Shown: piece after piece, positions 38,458 through 47,217 of the stretch
How the letters are laid out: every line of letters begins with the position of its first letter
Numbering within the stretch: position 1 is the stretch's first letter
Assembly (NCBI RefSeq): GCF_020165985.1
Contig: NZ_JAIUKZ010000018.1
Span: forward strand, 62,001-126,000
Origin: Bacillus sp. RAR_GA_16
Lineage (GTDB): Bacteria > Bacillota > Bacilli > Bacillales > Guptibacillaceae
Reading direction: 5' to 3'
Length of the DNA stretch: 64,000 nt
The notes under the pieces: model-generated
Seen by the model: the letters and a program-made list of their open reading frames with translations, nothing else
Database searches by the model: none
What the model was told of the DNA's origin: nothing
Program-made: the position numbers and the translations under genes

Positions 38458-39459
38458 TTACGATAACTTCAAAGCGTTTTTTAAGTCCTCCCTCAACCGA
38501 TCTAATTGATTTGAATCGGGTATGAAGTAAGACGGCCCTGCAACATCTGGTGTTGTGCCTACCATTTCTTTCGTTTTAATTGAAGTTGAACTAAGTGAGG
38601 AAAACTTTCTCTGTAAGGCAAGCATTTCACCTGGCTTTAAGTTAGTCTCAACGTTATTTTTTAACACGTCTGAGATCTTATTGACTTCAAAGATCGTGTC
38701 CCCTGACTTGAGTTCATCAATCGTTGCTTTAATAAACTGCCTTTGCCGTTGGTCTCTTGAATACACTGTATTCACATCACGCTTTCGCATTCTTACAAAG
38801 GCGAGCGCTTCTTCTCCATTCATTTTGGTAGTTCCCTCATCAAAATAAATCCGATTATTGGAATAATAATTTTTCTCCCAAAAAGGGTATTTCACATCTA
38901 CTTCTACGCCACCTATGGCGTCAACAATGTCATGAAATCCATCAAAATCAACCGCAACGTACTTATCGACCGGAATATCTAAAAGATCTTCCACCGTTTC
39001 GACAGCTAGCTTTTTGGCGCCGTACTTTGTTAGATAACCGTATGTATAAGCCGCGTTAATTTTATGGGTCCCCGCATATTCAGCCCCCACTTTCTCTTCA
39101 GGGACTTCCACTTTCGTATCCCTCGGAATCGTGGTCATCGTTACATCCTTGACCTGAGGATCGAGGGTTAATAGAACTTGGGTATCTGCTCGCCCTCCCT
39201 TTCCATCAGAAGAATAATCCTCAATTCCGAGAAGTAGAATTGAAATAGGTTCATTTCCAATATCTACTTTTGTATCTCTCAATTCAGACATTGCACGATC
39301 CCGATCAAGTTCGCTATAAGACTCCTTTGCCGTGTCATATACTTGATATCCTAAATAACTACAAACTCCAATAACTATGAACAATAGGATAGATGTCACT
39401 ATAAGTAATTTCATCTTACGCCTTTTTTTTCGCCTGTTTGACAATCGATTTTTCATCAT
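38458..39459 (-). CDS. LytR-CpsA-Psr (LCP) family cell-wall ligase
   Basis: 333 residues: basic cytoplasmic start, one membrane helix (about 17-38), then an extracellular LCP domain (ISILLLGIED, RADTQVLLTL, TIPRDTKVEVP, ALAFVRMRKRD...DRQRQFIKA). LCP enzymes attach anionic glycopolymers such as teichoic acid to peptidoglycan; the Arg and Asp residues that bind the polyprenyl pyrophosphate are in the motifs shown. Lies 54 bases after the PdaC-like gene, so both may form a wall-modifying operon. Confidence 0.9.
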   Translation of the reverse strand: MMKNRLSNRRKKRRKMKLLIVTSILLFIVIGVCSYLGYQVYDTAKESYSELDRDRAMSELRDTKVDIGNEPISILLLGIEDYSSDGKGGRADTQVLLTLDPQVKDVTMTTIPRDTKVEVPEEKVGAEYAGTHKINAAYTYGYLTKYGAKKLAVETVEDLLDIPVDKYVAVDFDGFHDIVDAIGGVEVDVKYPFWEKNYYSNNRIYFDEGTTKMNGEEALAFVRMRKRDVNTVYSRDQRQRQFIKATIDELKSGDTIFEVNKISDVLKNNVETNLKPGEMLALQRKFSSLSSTSIKTKEMVGTTPDVAGPSYFIPDSNQLDRLREDLKNALKLS

Positions 39460-39513
39460 GGTCCACCTATTCTTTAATCATTTGAATCTTAGATACTAAA
39501 AGCGATCACTCAC

Positions 39514-40875
39514 TTAGCTCTTTCCATAATAAGTACCCGCACGATATTTTTCCTGAGTTGATAGCAGTTGAGATACCGTTAAAAAATGATAGCCTTCTTT
39601 TTCAAGTGTAGTTAAAAGGTTTGGTAGTGCGTCGGCAGTAGTGGGATGAACATCATGCAAGAGAATAATCGAGCCTGAGACAACTTCTTCTTGCACCACC
39701 TCGTTAATGGCTCTCGCATTTTTACTTTTCCAATCCAGTGAATCGACTGACCATAGAATAAGAGAGGAACCGTTCGATCTCGCAACTTCTTCGACTTGTG
39801 AGTTGATCTCTCCATAAGGAGGTCTTATGAGCGTAGGAATTTGCCCAGTCGCTTCTTCGATCTCTTGACTTGAATTGGTTACCTCTTTCACTAATTGTGA
39901 TTTCTCTATTTGGGTTAGGTTGATATGCCGATCGGTGTGATTTCCAATCTCATGACCAGCATCAGCAACTTGCGCAGCAAGGGAAGGATGCTTTTCTACT
40001 TGACTACCTAACATAAAAAAAGTCGCTTTTGCATGATGCTTTTTTAGGGCTTCCAACACGCGAGGTGTTACTTCAGGACGGGGTCCATCATCAAAAGTAA
40101 GTGCAACGTATTTTTCACCAGGGTTAAGTCCTGTTTGTTTAAGGACACCTGTGTTTTTTTTATCAAGCGGAATGTTGACTTCGATCGTTCCCGTGTGATT
40201 TTCCGTCAGTTTCGATTTCTCTATAAAGAGGGTTAGCGAATTTTCATTTGCCATCCAGTTCCATGAATTCGGCTCTTGCAGGATTTCCTTAAGCTTGTGA
40301 TCGTTTAACTCATTTTTGATTACTTGATTCTGTTTTAATTGTTGTTTAAGGTTTGAACGAATGGTTTCTGCCGTTTCCCCATAAGGCATTAAGAATTCTG
40401 TTAACTTTAAGGGTTTGTGTGTGGAGTCCATCGTAAAAATTTTAAAATGGTTATCAGCTGAAACCGTATTGACTAAATGAAAAGAGTGAAAAATCAAACT
40501 CGTTGTATCTTTCGCTCCTTTTTTTGCATCAACTTGAATCGTTAAATGGGCACGGTATCCTGAACCAAGATGGTCTTTTTCAGCTTCCACTTCAGAGAGA
40601 AAAGTTTCTTTTTGTTTTGTGATCCAATCCTGAATTGATTTAGCTAGTGATGAATTTTCAATAACCGGGGTATTAATCAACATCGTATAACGATTTGTCT
40701 CATCTATATCCTGGTTATATTCAATCGAAGTTTCTTCCTTACTTTTCGATTGAACACCCTTTGCACTGCTATCCCCGACCCACTTCCCAATTCCAATAAC
40801 GATGAAAATGCCTAAGAAGATAAGAACAACCCAGCCAGGCCATTTTATTCGTTTGAAAGGCAACCTTTTAACCAT
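39514..40875 (-). CDS. PdaC-like peptidoglycan/polysaccharide deacetylase
   Basis: 453 residues. An N-terminal membrane anchor (WVVLIFLGIFIVIGIGKWVG), a DUF4163/DUF3298-type extracytoplasmic domain (about 50-240), and a C-terminal NodB deacetylase domain with the metal and catalytic motifs TFDDGP (near 262), GHEIGNHTDRH (near 308), RPPYGE and LLHDVH. Same layout and size as B. subtilis PdaC, a MurNAc deacetylase. All catalytic residues are present. Confidence 0.9.
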   Translation of the reverse strand: MVKRLPFKRIKWPGWVVLIFLGIFIVIGIGKWVGDSSAKGVQSKSKEETSIEYNQDIDETNRYTMLINTPVIENSSLAKSIQDWITKQKETFLSEVEAEKDHLGSGYRAHLTIQVDAKKGAKDTTSLIFHSFHLVNTVSADNHFKIFTMDSTHKPLKLTEFLMPYGETAETIRSNLKQQLKQNQVIKNELNDHKLKEILQEPNSWNWMANENSLTLFIEKSKLTENHTGTIEVNIPLDKKNTGVLKQTGLNPGEKYVALTFDDGPRPEVTPRVLEALKKHHAKATFFMLGSQVEKHPSLAAQVADAGHEIGNHTDRHINLTQIEKSQLVKEVTNSSQEIEEATGQIPTLIRPPYGEINSQVEEVARSNGSSLILWSVDSLDWKSKNARAINEVVQEEVVSGSIILLHDVHPTTADALPNLLTTLEKEGYHFLTVSQLLSTQEKYRAGTYYGKS

Positions 40876-40961
40876 ATGTTTCCATCCTCTTTCATTTTAA
40901 CAATGGGATACTCAATAGAGCATCCGCATCGTTTAAGATTGTAACGTTTTCATATGTAGGT

Positions 40962-41525
40962 TTAACTGAGATGTCTATCAAAGTCCTTACTCTGCTCTTT
41001 TGAACGTATTCTTTGTGTGATCTCCTCAATTATGGCATTTATGCTCACATTTTCCGTTGAGATCGACTCTCCTAAAGGATATCTCTCAAATGCATCAATA
41101 CAAGAATCCGTTTGATGAAAGCACCATGCACCTTCTACTTCTCCTCGATTGAATAACCTTGTAGCAATGGTTTCTTTACTCGCTGTTAAACAAAAAGCAT
41201 GGATCGTCTCATCCCATTTGTTTAAACCACTAAATATGTATTGAAAGTAATCAGGGTTTCTTATTGTCATGGGAACGATTAAGTTTCTGTTATAGCGAGT
41301 GATTAAACGAGCAGCTGTTTCGACAGTCAGCTCTGTCCACAACTTCAGATCTTGAAAATCGCCTGCTTTTGCTTCTTGTAACTGAACGTCTTCTGGAATG
41401 ATGTTTCGTAACATGAATCCGATTATTTCTGGATCGTAGATCATACTATTGTCGACATTTTTTAATAAAGCTTCTGCAACGGTCGTCTTTCCTACTCCGA
41501 AAGCTCCATTTACCATGATAATCAT
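40962..41525 (-). CDS. TmrB-like P-loop ATP-binding protein
   Basis: 187 residues resembling B. subtilis TmrB, an ATP-binding protein conferring tunicamycin resistance. Walker A GAFGVGKTT near residue 10; YDPEIIGFMLRNIIPEDV, IVPMTI.NPDYF and LTASKETIATRLFNRGE match TmrB blocks in order. It lacks TmrB's C-terminal membrane helix and ends in a charged tail. ATG at 41525 is preferred over GTG at 41534 because of spacing to GAGG. Resistance function is inference; could be another small-molecule kinase. Confidence 0.75.
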   Translation of the reverse strand: MIIMVNGAFGVGKTTVAEALLKNVDNSMIYDPEIIGFMLRNIIPEDVQLQEAKAGDFQDLKLWTELTVETAARLITRYNRNLIVPMTIRNPDYFQYIFSGLNKWDETIHAFCLTASKETIATRLFNRGEVEGAWCFHQTDSCIDAFERYPLGESISTENVSINAIIEEITQRIRSKEQSKDFDRHLS

Positions 41526-41900
41526 TGTTATCACACCTCATTTTCTTTCAATCTCGAATGTAAACTATGTTTCCAAATAAAGCAGCGAAATTTTGTCAGC
41601 GTCAAATATATCGATTATTGCGTCTAAATTGATAATAAAACGATTCATGAGGATCATTGATTCATAGCAACCCTTCTTTTATCCCATACATATAGCAGAT
41701 TTATAGGTTTAACATGTCTGATTTACACACGAAAAAAATATAAATAATTTCCAAAACCTAATGTCAATTATTTCAAAAAAAGAACAAAAATACAATAAAT
41801 TCACTGATTATTTTAAAAAAACTTACCTAACACGTATTGGATAAAGCGCTATGGTATTTGTGAATAATAAAAACCACTAACTAAGTAATGGAGGGCCTAT
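41526..41900. other. AT-rich intergenic region
   Basis: About 370 bases between divergent genes, strongly AT-rich from 41640 to 41830 with several A or T runs. It must hold the promoters of both neighbours, but I see no unambiguous -35/-10 pair, operator or RNA element. Confidence 0.5.
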
Positions 41901-42059
41901 ATGAAGCAAAACCAAAAACCTAAAAAGAGTTTGGGGTCTATCATGAAACCAGAATATGCCGGAACTGATGCACAAAAAGTAAAGCAAGAAATCAAAAAAG
42001 ATGTAAGTATGGGAGATGGGGCAATGACGTCCCGAGAAGCAGGTGCGATGCGAGATTAA
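41901..42059 (+). CDS. Small hydrophilic protein, 52 residues, SASP-like composition
   Basis: A 52-residue Lys/Gln-rich protein without Cys or Trp. GGAGGG lies five bases before the ATG and a bidirectional terminator follows. The piece YAGTDAQKVKQEIKKD recalls gamma-type small acid-soluble spore proteins, and GDGAMTSREAGAMRD recalls the TSR-NGS region of alpha/beta types, but neither match is strong. Spore-related role is a guess. Confidence 0.7.
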   Translation: MKQNQKPKKSLGSIMKPEYAGTDAQKVKQEIKKDVSMGDGAMTSREAGAMRD

Positions 42060-42093
42060 GAAATAGCGCGCTTAATCATGATTTGAAGGTATA

Positions 42094-42124
42094 AAAAGAC
42101 CATCAGTGAACACGATGGTCTTTT
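42094..42124. terminator. Bidirectional terminator between the 52-residue gene and hit
   Basis: An 11-bp perfect stem (42094-42104 with 42114-42124) and 9-nt loop between convergent genes. The minus strand carries five T, the plus strand four. Confidence 0.85.
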
Positions 42125-42128
42125 CTTA

Positions 42129-42545
42129 TTACAGATATTTCCTTAATTGCAAACTCGATTCCGCTAATCTACTTTTTGCTTTTCCATTATCCAGGGCCTC
42201 TTCATAATAAAACGGCTGACCCTGAAATCTTGGAATAAGATGCATATGATAATGGCCAAGATCGTTAAATTGACCGCCATTTTGACAGATGGTAATGCCT
42301 TCAGGTGCATAAGATTGTTTGATCGCTTTAGAGAGTTTCATCGATGCTACCATAATGGCATTTGCGGTAGTCTCGTCTAACTCTTCTAAATCCATGAAAT
42401 GGTTTTTAGGAAGGATCAATAGATGCCCTTCATTAAACGGTTCAATATCCAGAATACAAGTGATGAATTCATTTTCATATACAACATGAGCAGGTTCTGT
42501 TTTATTGGCTAAATTGCATCCTAAGCACGCTTGTTTAGAAGTCAT
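42129..42545 (-). CDS. HIT family nucleotide hydrolase
   Basis: 138 residues with a histidine triad near 99 (HYHMHLIPRF) and an N-terminal CxxC (CLGCNLAN). HIT proteins hydrolyse nucleoside phosphoramidates or dinucleotides; the exact substrate is unknown. The start has AAAGGATAG upstream. Lies five bases after yoaT, maybe read with it. Confidence 0.88.
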   Translation of the reverse strand: MTSKQACLGCNLANKTEPAHVVYENEFITCILDIEPFNEGHLLILPKNHFMDLEELDETTANAIMVASMKLSKAIKQSYAPEGITICQNGGQFNDLGHYHMHLIPRFQGQPFYYEEALDNGKAKSRLAESSLQLRKYL

Positions 42546-42550
42546 CTTAT

Positions 42551-43393
42551 CTATCCTTTCTTTTTAAGAGTAAAATGAATAGATGAACCAGATGTGTTTA
42601 AAAGATGTGGATTTGTTTTTACTTGCTTTAATGTGGCTACAATCAAAAAGCTAACAATTACGAGGAGCAGCCAGGAACTTACTTTTCCTAGATGTACAAG
42701 ACTCCAGGCATCCGTTTGGTTTGGGTATTCCCAAGCACCAAAAAAAGTTGCGATGTTTTCTGCAACCCATATAAAAAAGCCAATCAGAATAAAGGAGAGC
42801 GCAATTGGCATCTTGTATGTCTGTCCATTAACCTCGTAATTGACCCATGATTTCCAGAAGACAATGATTACGAGAAAGGCTAACCACCAGCGTACATCAA
42901 TCCAATAATGATGTGTGAAGAAATTTAAGTAGATAGCTGATGAAAGGGGAACGACTACCCAGTTTGAGGGCCAGTTGATCAGCTGAACATGCAACCTTCG
43001 CCATGCCTGACAAAGGTAGCTTGCAACACTTGCATACATGAAGCCACTATATAAAGGGACACCAAGAATTTTTGTGTAACCTTCAGCGGGATAAGACCAG
43101 GATCCCATGTGCACCTTGAACAGTTCTAGCGCTAAACCAATCATATGAAACAATGTAATGACCTTTAATTCATCAACCGTTTCAAGACCTGATCGGACCA
43201 TCACCCACTGCAGTAAAAGACAAATAATCAACAGCCAATCATAGCGTGGTAGAAATGGGAATGGAACGACTTGGGTTATGGCTAAGGAAGCGAAGATCAT
43301 AACAGGGAACAGACAGGAGAGCGCCTGTTCCACTCCAAAAGATGTGAATTGTTTCATTGGCCTCATCCTCATTTGATCATTCTCCAATAGCAA
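42551..43393 (-). CDS. yoaT: DUF817 integral membrane protein, YoaT-like
   Basis: Up to 280 residues with about eight membrane helices and conserved polar stretches (MGSWSYPAEG, NFFTHHYWIDVRWW, GAWEYPNQ). Matches B. subtilis YoaT, function unknown. Several close in-frame starts (43393, 43372, 43366 and the ATG before KQFTSF) and two GGAG-like sites leave the N-terminus uncertain. Follows yozG by two bases, keeping the yoaS-yozG-yoaT order. Confidence 0.83.
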   Translation of the reverse strand: MLLENDQMRMRPMKQFTSFGVEQALSCLFPVMIFASLAITQVVPFPFLPRYDWLLIICLLLQWVMVRSGLETVDELKVITLFHMIGLALELFKVHMGSWSYPAEGYTKILGVPLYSGFMYASVASYLCQAWRRLHVQLINWPSNWVVVPLSSAIYLNFFTHHYWIDVRWWLAFLVIIVFWKSWVNYEVNGQTYKMPIALSFILIGFFIWVAENIATFFGAWEYPNQTDAWSLVHLGKVSSWLLLVIVSFLIVATLKQVKTNPHLLNTSGSSIHFTLKKKG

Positions 43394-43395
43394 TG

Positions 43396-43620
43396 TTATC
43401 GATCATGGTCATCTTCGTCCGTTCTATATTCTAAAATGTCTCCTGGTTGGCAATCTAGTGCTTTGCAAATTGCCTCTAACGTCGAAAAGCGCACCGCTTT
43501 AGCCTTCCCATTTTTTAAAATAGAAAGATTCGCCATGGTGATCCCTACCTTTCCTGAAAGCTCTGTTACACTCATTTTTCTTTTAGCAAGCATGACATCA
43601 ATATTAATGATAATGGCCAT
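43396..43620 (-). CDS. yozG: XRE/Cro-type helix-turn-helix regulator, YozG-like
   Basis: 74-residue single HTH DNA-binding protein (MLAKRKMSVTELSGKVGITM, then LSILKNGKAKAVRFSTLEAI) of the Cro/CI group that accompanies DUF2975 membrane proteins. ATG at 43620 chosen for its spacing to GAGGTG. Probably regulates its own operon. Confidence 0.88.
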   Translation of the reverse strand: MAIIINIDVMLAKRKMSVTELSGKVGITMANLSILKNGKAKAVRFSTLEAICKALDCQPGDILEYRTDEDDHDR

Positions 43621-43630
43621 AGTTATCACC

Positions 43631-44110
43631 TCAAACTGTTAAATCATTTTCAGATTTAATCTCAATGGCGCTTTTTACTAATTTCTGAAGAACCGCAGTA
43701 AATACTGCAATGACGAGTGAAGCAAATATCAATACAAGACCGATTAACATGACACCTGGAGCACTGTCTTTCTCTCCAATCAGATAGAAAAACGGCATCA
43801 CCACGAGATAAACGAAACTGATTCCAACGGCACACCATTTAATTACTCTCAATGCATTTACCGATCGCGTAGAGAACGCCTCATTTATATCAATTAAACG
43901 TAACAGTCTTAGAGCCTGATATAGCGCGATAAAAAAGGGAATTGCAGCCAAGTACATTCCGATTAATACAGGATAAACCAAAGATGCTAAGCCAGAATGG
44001 TCTAACACTTCTTTCGTAATCCAGGGAAATGCAAACAAACATAGCAATAAAACGGCTATCCCAAGGAGAAGAACAGTGATTCTTAAAAAATACGTGGAGC
44101 CTCGATTCAC
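43631..44110 (-). CDS. yoaS: DUF2975 membrane protein, YoaS-like
   Basis: About 159 residues with four membrane helices and a short basic tail. DUF2975 proteins are almost always next to a YozG-type regulator, as here; function unknown. GTG at 44110 is better spaced from GAGG than the GTG at 44119. Confidence 0.83.
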   Translation of the reverse strand: MNRGSTYFLRITVLLLGIAVLLLCLFAFPWITKEVLDHSGLASLVYPVLIGMYLAAIPFFIALYQALRLLRLIDINEAFSTRSVNALRVIKWCAVGISFVYLVVMPFFYLIGEKDSAPGVMLIGLVLIFASLVIAVFTAVLQKLVKSAIEIKSENDLTV

Positions 44111-44211
44111 TGGAAACACCTCACTTTGTTATTGTTTTATTGTAAAACAATATATATCGAAAAACAATAATTATTTATCACGTTTAGTTATTTAATTATC
44201 GTTCATTTAAT

Positions 44212-44247
44212 ATAAAAAAGGAATCCCATAATTAACGGAATCCCTTT
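44212..44247 (-). terminator. Intrinsic terminator of the RimL-type acetyltransferase gene
   Basis: An 11-bp stem with two G-T pairs (44217-44227 with 44237-44247) followed on the minus strand by six T. Confidence 0.72.
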
Positions 44248-44273
44248 CTCAAAAACCAATTTCACTTCAATCC

Positions 44274-44813
44274 TTACTTCCACTCTCGCGCTAAGAGACT
44301 GTACAAAATGATGTCATGAAAATGGTCGTACAAATATTCCGCATCTCGAATAATGCCCTCTTGTTTAAAACCAATTCGTTCGGGAATAGCTCGACTTTTC
44401 TTATTTTCAACCCCACACTGGATCTCAACCCTGTTCAATTCATACTCTTGAAATGCCTGGTCAATAAGTCCCTTAACAGCAGTTGTCATAATACCGTTCC
44501 CTTGAAAGTTTTTTGCCAACCAATAACCGATGCTTGCTTTTTTATTTGACCAATCAATGCCATGAAAACCAACCATACCTGCTAAGTTTCCGTTGTACAA
44601 AATTCCCGCTTGATAACCATCATGCGAAGAAAATTGTTTTAACCACATCTCGATCACCGGTTCATAGTCCTTCTCGGTTTTCATGTGATCTACCCATGGA
44701 AGCCACTTTCGTAAATATTCTCTAGATTCGTCTACTAATGCAAAAATTTCTTCCGCATCTTCCATTTCAAGTAACTTCAATGATACTTCTTCATTTAATT
44801 GCATACGAAACAT
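44274..44813 (-). CDS. GNAT acetyltransferase, RimL/YdaF-type
   Basis: 179 residues; acetyl-CoA-dependent N-acetyltransferase. Features of the RimL/YdaF group: LREYLRKWLPWVD-like block near 35 (SREYLRKWLPWVDHM), GYWLAKNFQGNGIMTTAVKG for the pyrophosphate loop, and NRVEIQCGVENKKSRAIPER. Typical SRAVAER is here SRAIPER. Start at 44813 follows GGTGGGGAT. Possibly acts on ribosomal protein N-termini; substrate unproven. Confidence 0.85.
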   Translation of the reverse strand: MFRMQLNEEVSLKLLEMEDAEEIFALVDESREYLRKWLPWVDHMKTEKDYEPVIEMWLKQFSSHDGYQAGILYNGNLAGMVGFHGIDWSNKKASIGYWLAKNFQGNGIMTTAVKGLIDQAFQEYELNRVEIQCGVENKKSRAIPERIGFKQEGIIRDAEYLYDHFHDIILYSLLAREWK

Positions 44814-44879
44814 TCCATCCCCACCCTTTTCCTCGTTATCAAAATTTCCAGTTAGCATCTCAACTTTTAAAGTCTTTTC

Positions 44880-45635
44880 TTACCTTTCATCCTTAAGCAA
44901 ATGATGCATAAGACGATCCTTATCATCAAAAAATTGCTTCATTGTTACGTAATGGTCTGTTTCTTCTAAATTCACGAGTCGCATCCCGTTATCACTTAAC
45001 TGAAGAATTTTTGACTCAGGGTAGCTCATTAATATCGGAGAATGTGTTGAGATAATGAACTGGGACCCTTCTTGAACAAGCTCATGTATCCTTGTTAACA
45101 TGGAAAGCTGCCTGATCGGCGAAAGAGCTGCTTCAGGCTCATCGAGAATGTATAACCCTTCTCCTCCAAACCGATACATAAATGTCGCAAAGAACGATTC
45201 TCCATGGGACTGCTCGTGAAGCGATTTACCTCCATACGAATCGATGATCCTAGGACCAAATCCTTCTCGATCGAGTTGTTCAATCGTTGTCGCCAGATTG
45301 TAATACGTTTCTGCACGAAAAAAGAATAAATCATCTGGTTTATGTACGCCCCTTGTTACTTTAAGAAATTGATGCAAATTCGAATGCGAAGCGTAACTTG
45401 AAAAGTTGAAGTTTTTCGTGCCGCCTTCTGGGTTCATTCCTAGCGCAACTGCAATCCCTTCAAGTAGCGTCGATTTGCCCATTCCATTCTCGCCGACAAT
45501 GTATGTCACATTTGGATGAAAGATTAGCTTCTTTTGAAGCGATTGAACTGCAGGTAATGAGAAGGGAAATTCATTTTCTTCCTGTTTATGTAAACGGATG
45601 CTACGAACATATTGCGTTTCCTCCGTTAATTTCAC
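44880..45635 (-). CDS. AAA family (ABC-like) ATPase
   Basis: 251-residue soluble ATPase: Walker A GENGMGKST at 48-56, a signature-like KSLHEQSHGESFFA near 140-150, Walker B GLYILDEPEAALSP near 160, and a switch His in ISTHSP. This is the layout of stand-alone RecF/SMC-like AAA ATPases of unknown role. GTG start at 45635 with GGGGGAAGGA upstream. Not a transporter subunit by these motifs. Confidence 0.83.
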   Translation of the reverse strand: MKLTEETQYVRSIRLHKQEENEFPFSLPAVQSLQKKLIFHPNVTYIVGENGMGKSTLLEGIAVALGMNPEGGTKNFNFSSYASHSNLHQFLKVTRGVHKPDDLFFFRAETYYNLATTIEQLDREGFGPRIIDSYGGKSLHEQSHGESFFATFMYRFGGEGLYILDEPEAALSPIRQLSMLTRIHELVQEGSQFIISTHSPILMSYPESKILQLSDNGMRLVNLEETDHYVTMKQFFDDKDRLMHHLLKDER

Positions 45636-45673
45636 TTATCCTTCCCCCTTCAGTAATACTACAACTTATCTTC

Positions 45674-46606
45674 TTACTTGTTTTTTGAAATAAACTGTAA
45701 TGCGCGCTGTAACGATTCATTGAAAGCTTCTGGGTATTCGTGGTCCAGACCGGTAATGATCTTCAACTCATGTGCAATATCATTTTCTTCTAATACGTCT
45801 GATAACGCTTTTGAACCTTCCAGACAATCATCATCTTGTTCTCCACAAATAATATACCCGCTTATACTCCTATTTTTTAGCGAAGCGATTGCCTCTTTCC
45901 ATTCATCAATTTCTGGAAGCCATGGCGCGACGAAAATAAATCCATTTGGTGAAATATGCCCATCGATGATTGCTTTTAATGCGACGCGGCACCCTGCAGA
46001 AAATCCTCCAATCAAAAAAGAATTCGATACAGAAAGGCTTTTAACATGGTTATCAATTTCCTGCACACCTTTCTCTACATCTTCCCATTCATAAGCATCA
46101 GAGAACTGAATTTGTGAAGATTGTGGAAAAGCAAGCGTATAATTTTGTGTGGCGGGGCGGTTCCATGCAGAAGATGTCATTTCAGCATTTTCTTGATCAC
46201 CATGTAACGCCATTAATACTTGCTTATCCTCAGAGACTCCTTTATGGAGTAAAGTTAACTTGGGCTCTGCTTCTCTCTTTTCAGTTTCTTCTCGCGTTTT
46301 ACAAATTTCAACCAGTTCTTGAAACGCTTCAATTGAGCGAAGGGAATTCAAATCTTCATCCTGTTGTAAATATTCATACTCGTACCAGTAGCCGTGAACC
46401 AGTATGGCTTCTTTCATCAAATCCATGGCTTCTTCTTTTAAGTCTGAAGCTGCCGCCAGCGTATATTGAAAGTTATAGAGTTGAGCTTTATTCCCATTCA
46501 CATTTTCTGCATGTTCTTTGATAAATTGATAAGCTTCTAAGCTACCATTCTTTTCATAAATCGCTATCGTTTCATTTAATAGACGTGTATAAGTTAATTT
46601 TTTCAT
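45674..46606 (-). CDS. Alpha/beta hydrolase with N-terminal helical domain
   Basis: 310 residues. The first about 105 are helical, TPR-like repeats (YNFQYTLAAASDLKEEAMDL). The rest is a hydrolase with nucleophile GGFSAGCR, an Asp in IICGEQDDDC and a His in TGLDHEYP. The start at 46606 (MKKLTYTR) follows GGAGG; the frame continues to 46657 without support. Substrate unknown. Confidence 0.75.
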   Translation of the reverse strand: MKKLTYTRLLNETIAIYEKNGSLEAYQFIKEHAENVNGNKAQLYNFQYTLAAASDLKEEAMDLMKEAILVHGYWYEYEYLQQDEDLNSLRSIEAFQELVEICKTREETEKREAEPKLTLLHKGVSEDKQVLMALHGDQENAEMTSSAWNRPATQNYTLAFPQSSQIQFSDAYEWEDVEKGVQEIDNHVKSLSVSNSFLIGGFSAGCRVALKAIIDGHISPNGFIFVAPWLPEIDEWKEAIASLKNRSISGYIICGEQDDDCLEGSKALSDVLEENDIAHELKIITGLDHEYPEAFNESLQRALQFISKNK

Positions 46607-46635
46607 CATTTCCTCCAAAATCCTATTTTCAACCC

Positions 46636-47199
46636 TTAAACGAGCGTGATCTCCCATTCCTTGCGTAAAATCCCCATCTTAATGGCATCATAGTAAAGAC
46701 CTTCCACGATGCGAGCATCACGAATTCGTGCTTCTTCCTTCATCCCAACTTTGCTTGCTACTTTCATCATTCGGATATTTCCTGACCAGGTCGACATCCC
46801 AATTCGGTGAAGATCGGTGGAGCGAAAGAGGAAGTTTATCCATTCTTTATACGCTTCATAACCGAAACCACCATTCCAAAAAAGAGGGTTATAGATCACA
46901 ATTCCTGTTTCAAGCCAGTTAGTATACTTATCAACCCAATAAGACCCGACCGTTCCAATCACTTCGCCTTCAGCTTCAATAACAAGTGTACTTGGGATAC
47001 CAGGATAAATATCGGGATCGTTTTGCCATTCATTTCGGTATTCTACTCTTGAGAGTTTTTTTTCTTGAATGTAGGGACCATTCCATTTCTTTGCTTCCTG
47101 ATTCATTTCTTCATACTTCCAATAATATAACGTGTTTAAATCCTCCCACGTCGCTTCTCTTAAGATCACTTTCTTCTTTGTGATATGTATCAATAGCAC
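46636..47199 (-). CDS. GNAT family acetyltransferase
   Basis: 187 residues. GNAT core: ILREATWEDLNTLYYW, GEVIGTVGSYWVD, LETGIVIYNPLFWNGGFGYE for acetyl-CoA, HRIGMSTWSGNIRMMKVASK and VGMKEEARIR. GTG start at 47199 with GGAGGGG upstream. RimJ/RimL-like subgroup; acceptor unknown. Confidence 0.83.
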   Translation of the reverse strand: MLLIHITKKKVILREATWEDLNTLYYWKYEEMNQEAKKWNGPYIQEKKLSRVEYRNEWQNDPDIYPGIPSTLVIEAEGEVIGTVGSYWVDKYTNWLETGIVIYNPLFWNGGFGYEAYKEWINFLFRSTDLHRIGMSTWSGNIRMMKVASKVGMKEEARIRDARIVEGLYYDAIKMGILRKEWEITLV

Positions 47200-47217
47200 T
47201 CTCTCCCCTCCGGTACT

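Noticed and set aside
41820-41900. Forespore (sigma-G) promoter before the 52-residue gene
   Set aside because: A TGAATA-like element is visible but no matching CATACTA-type -10 at the right distance.
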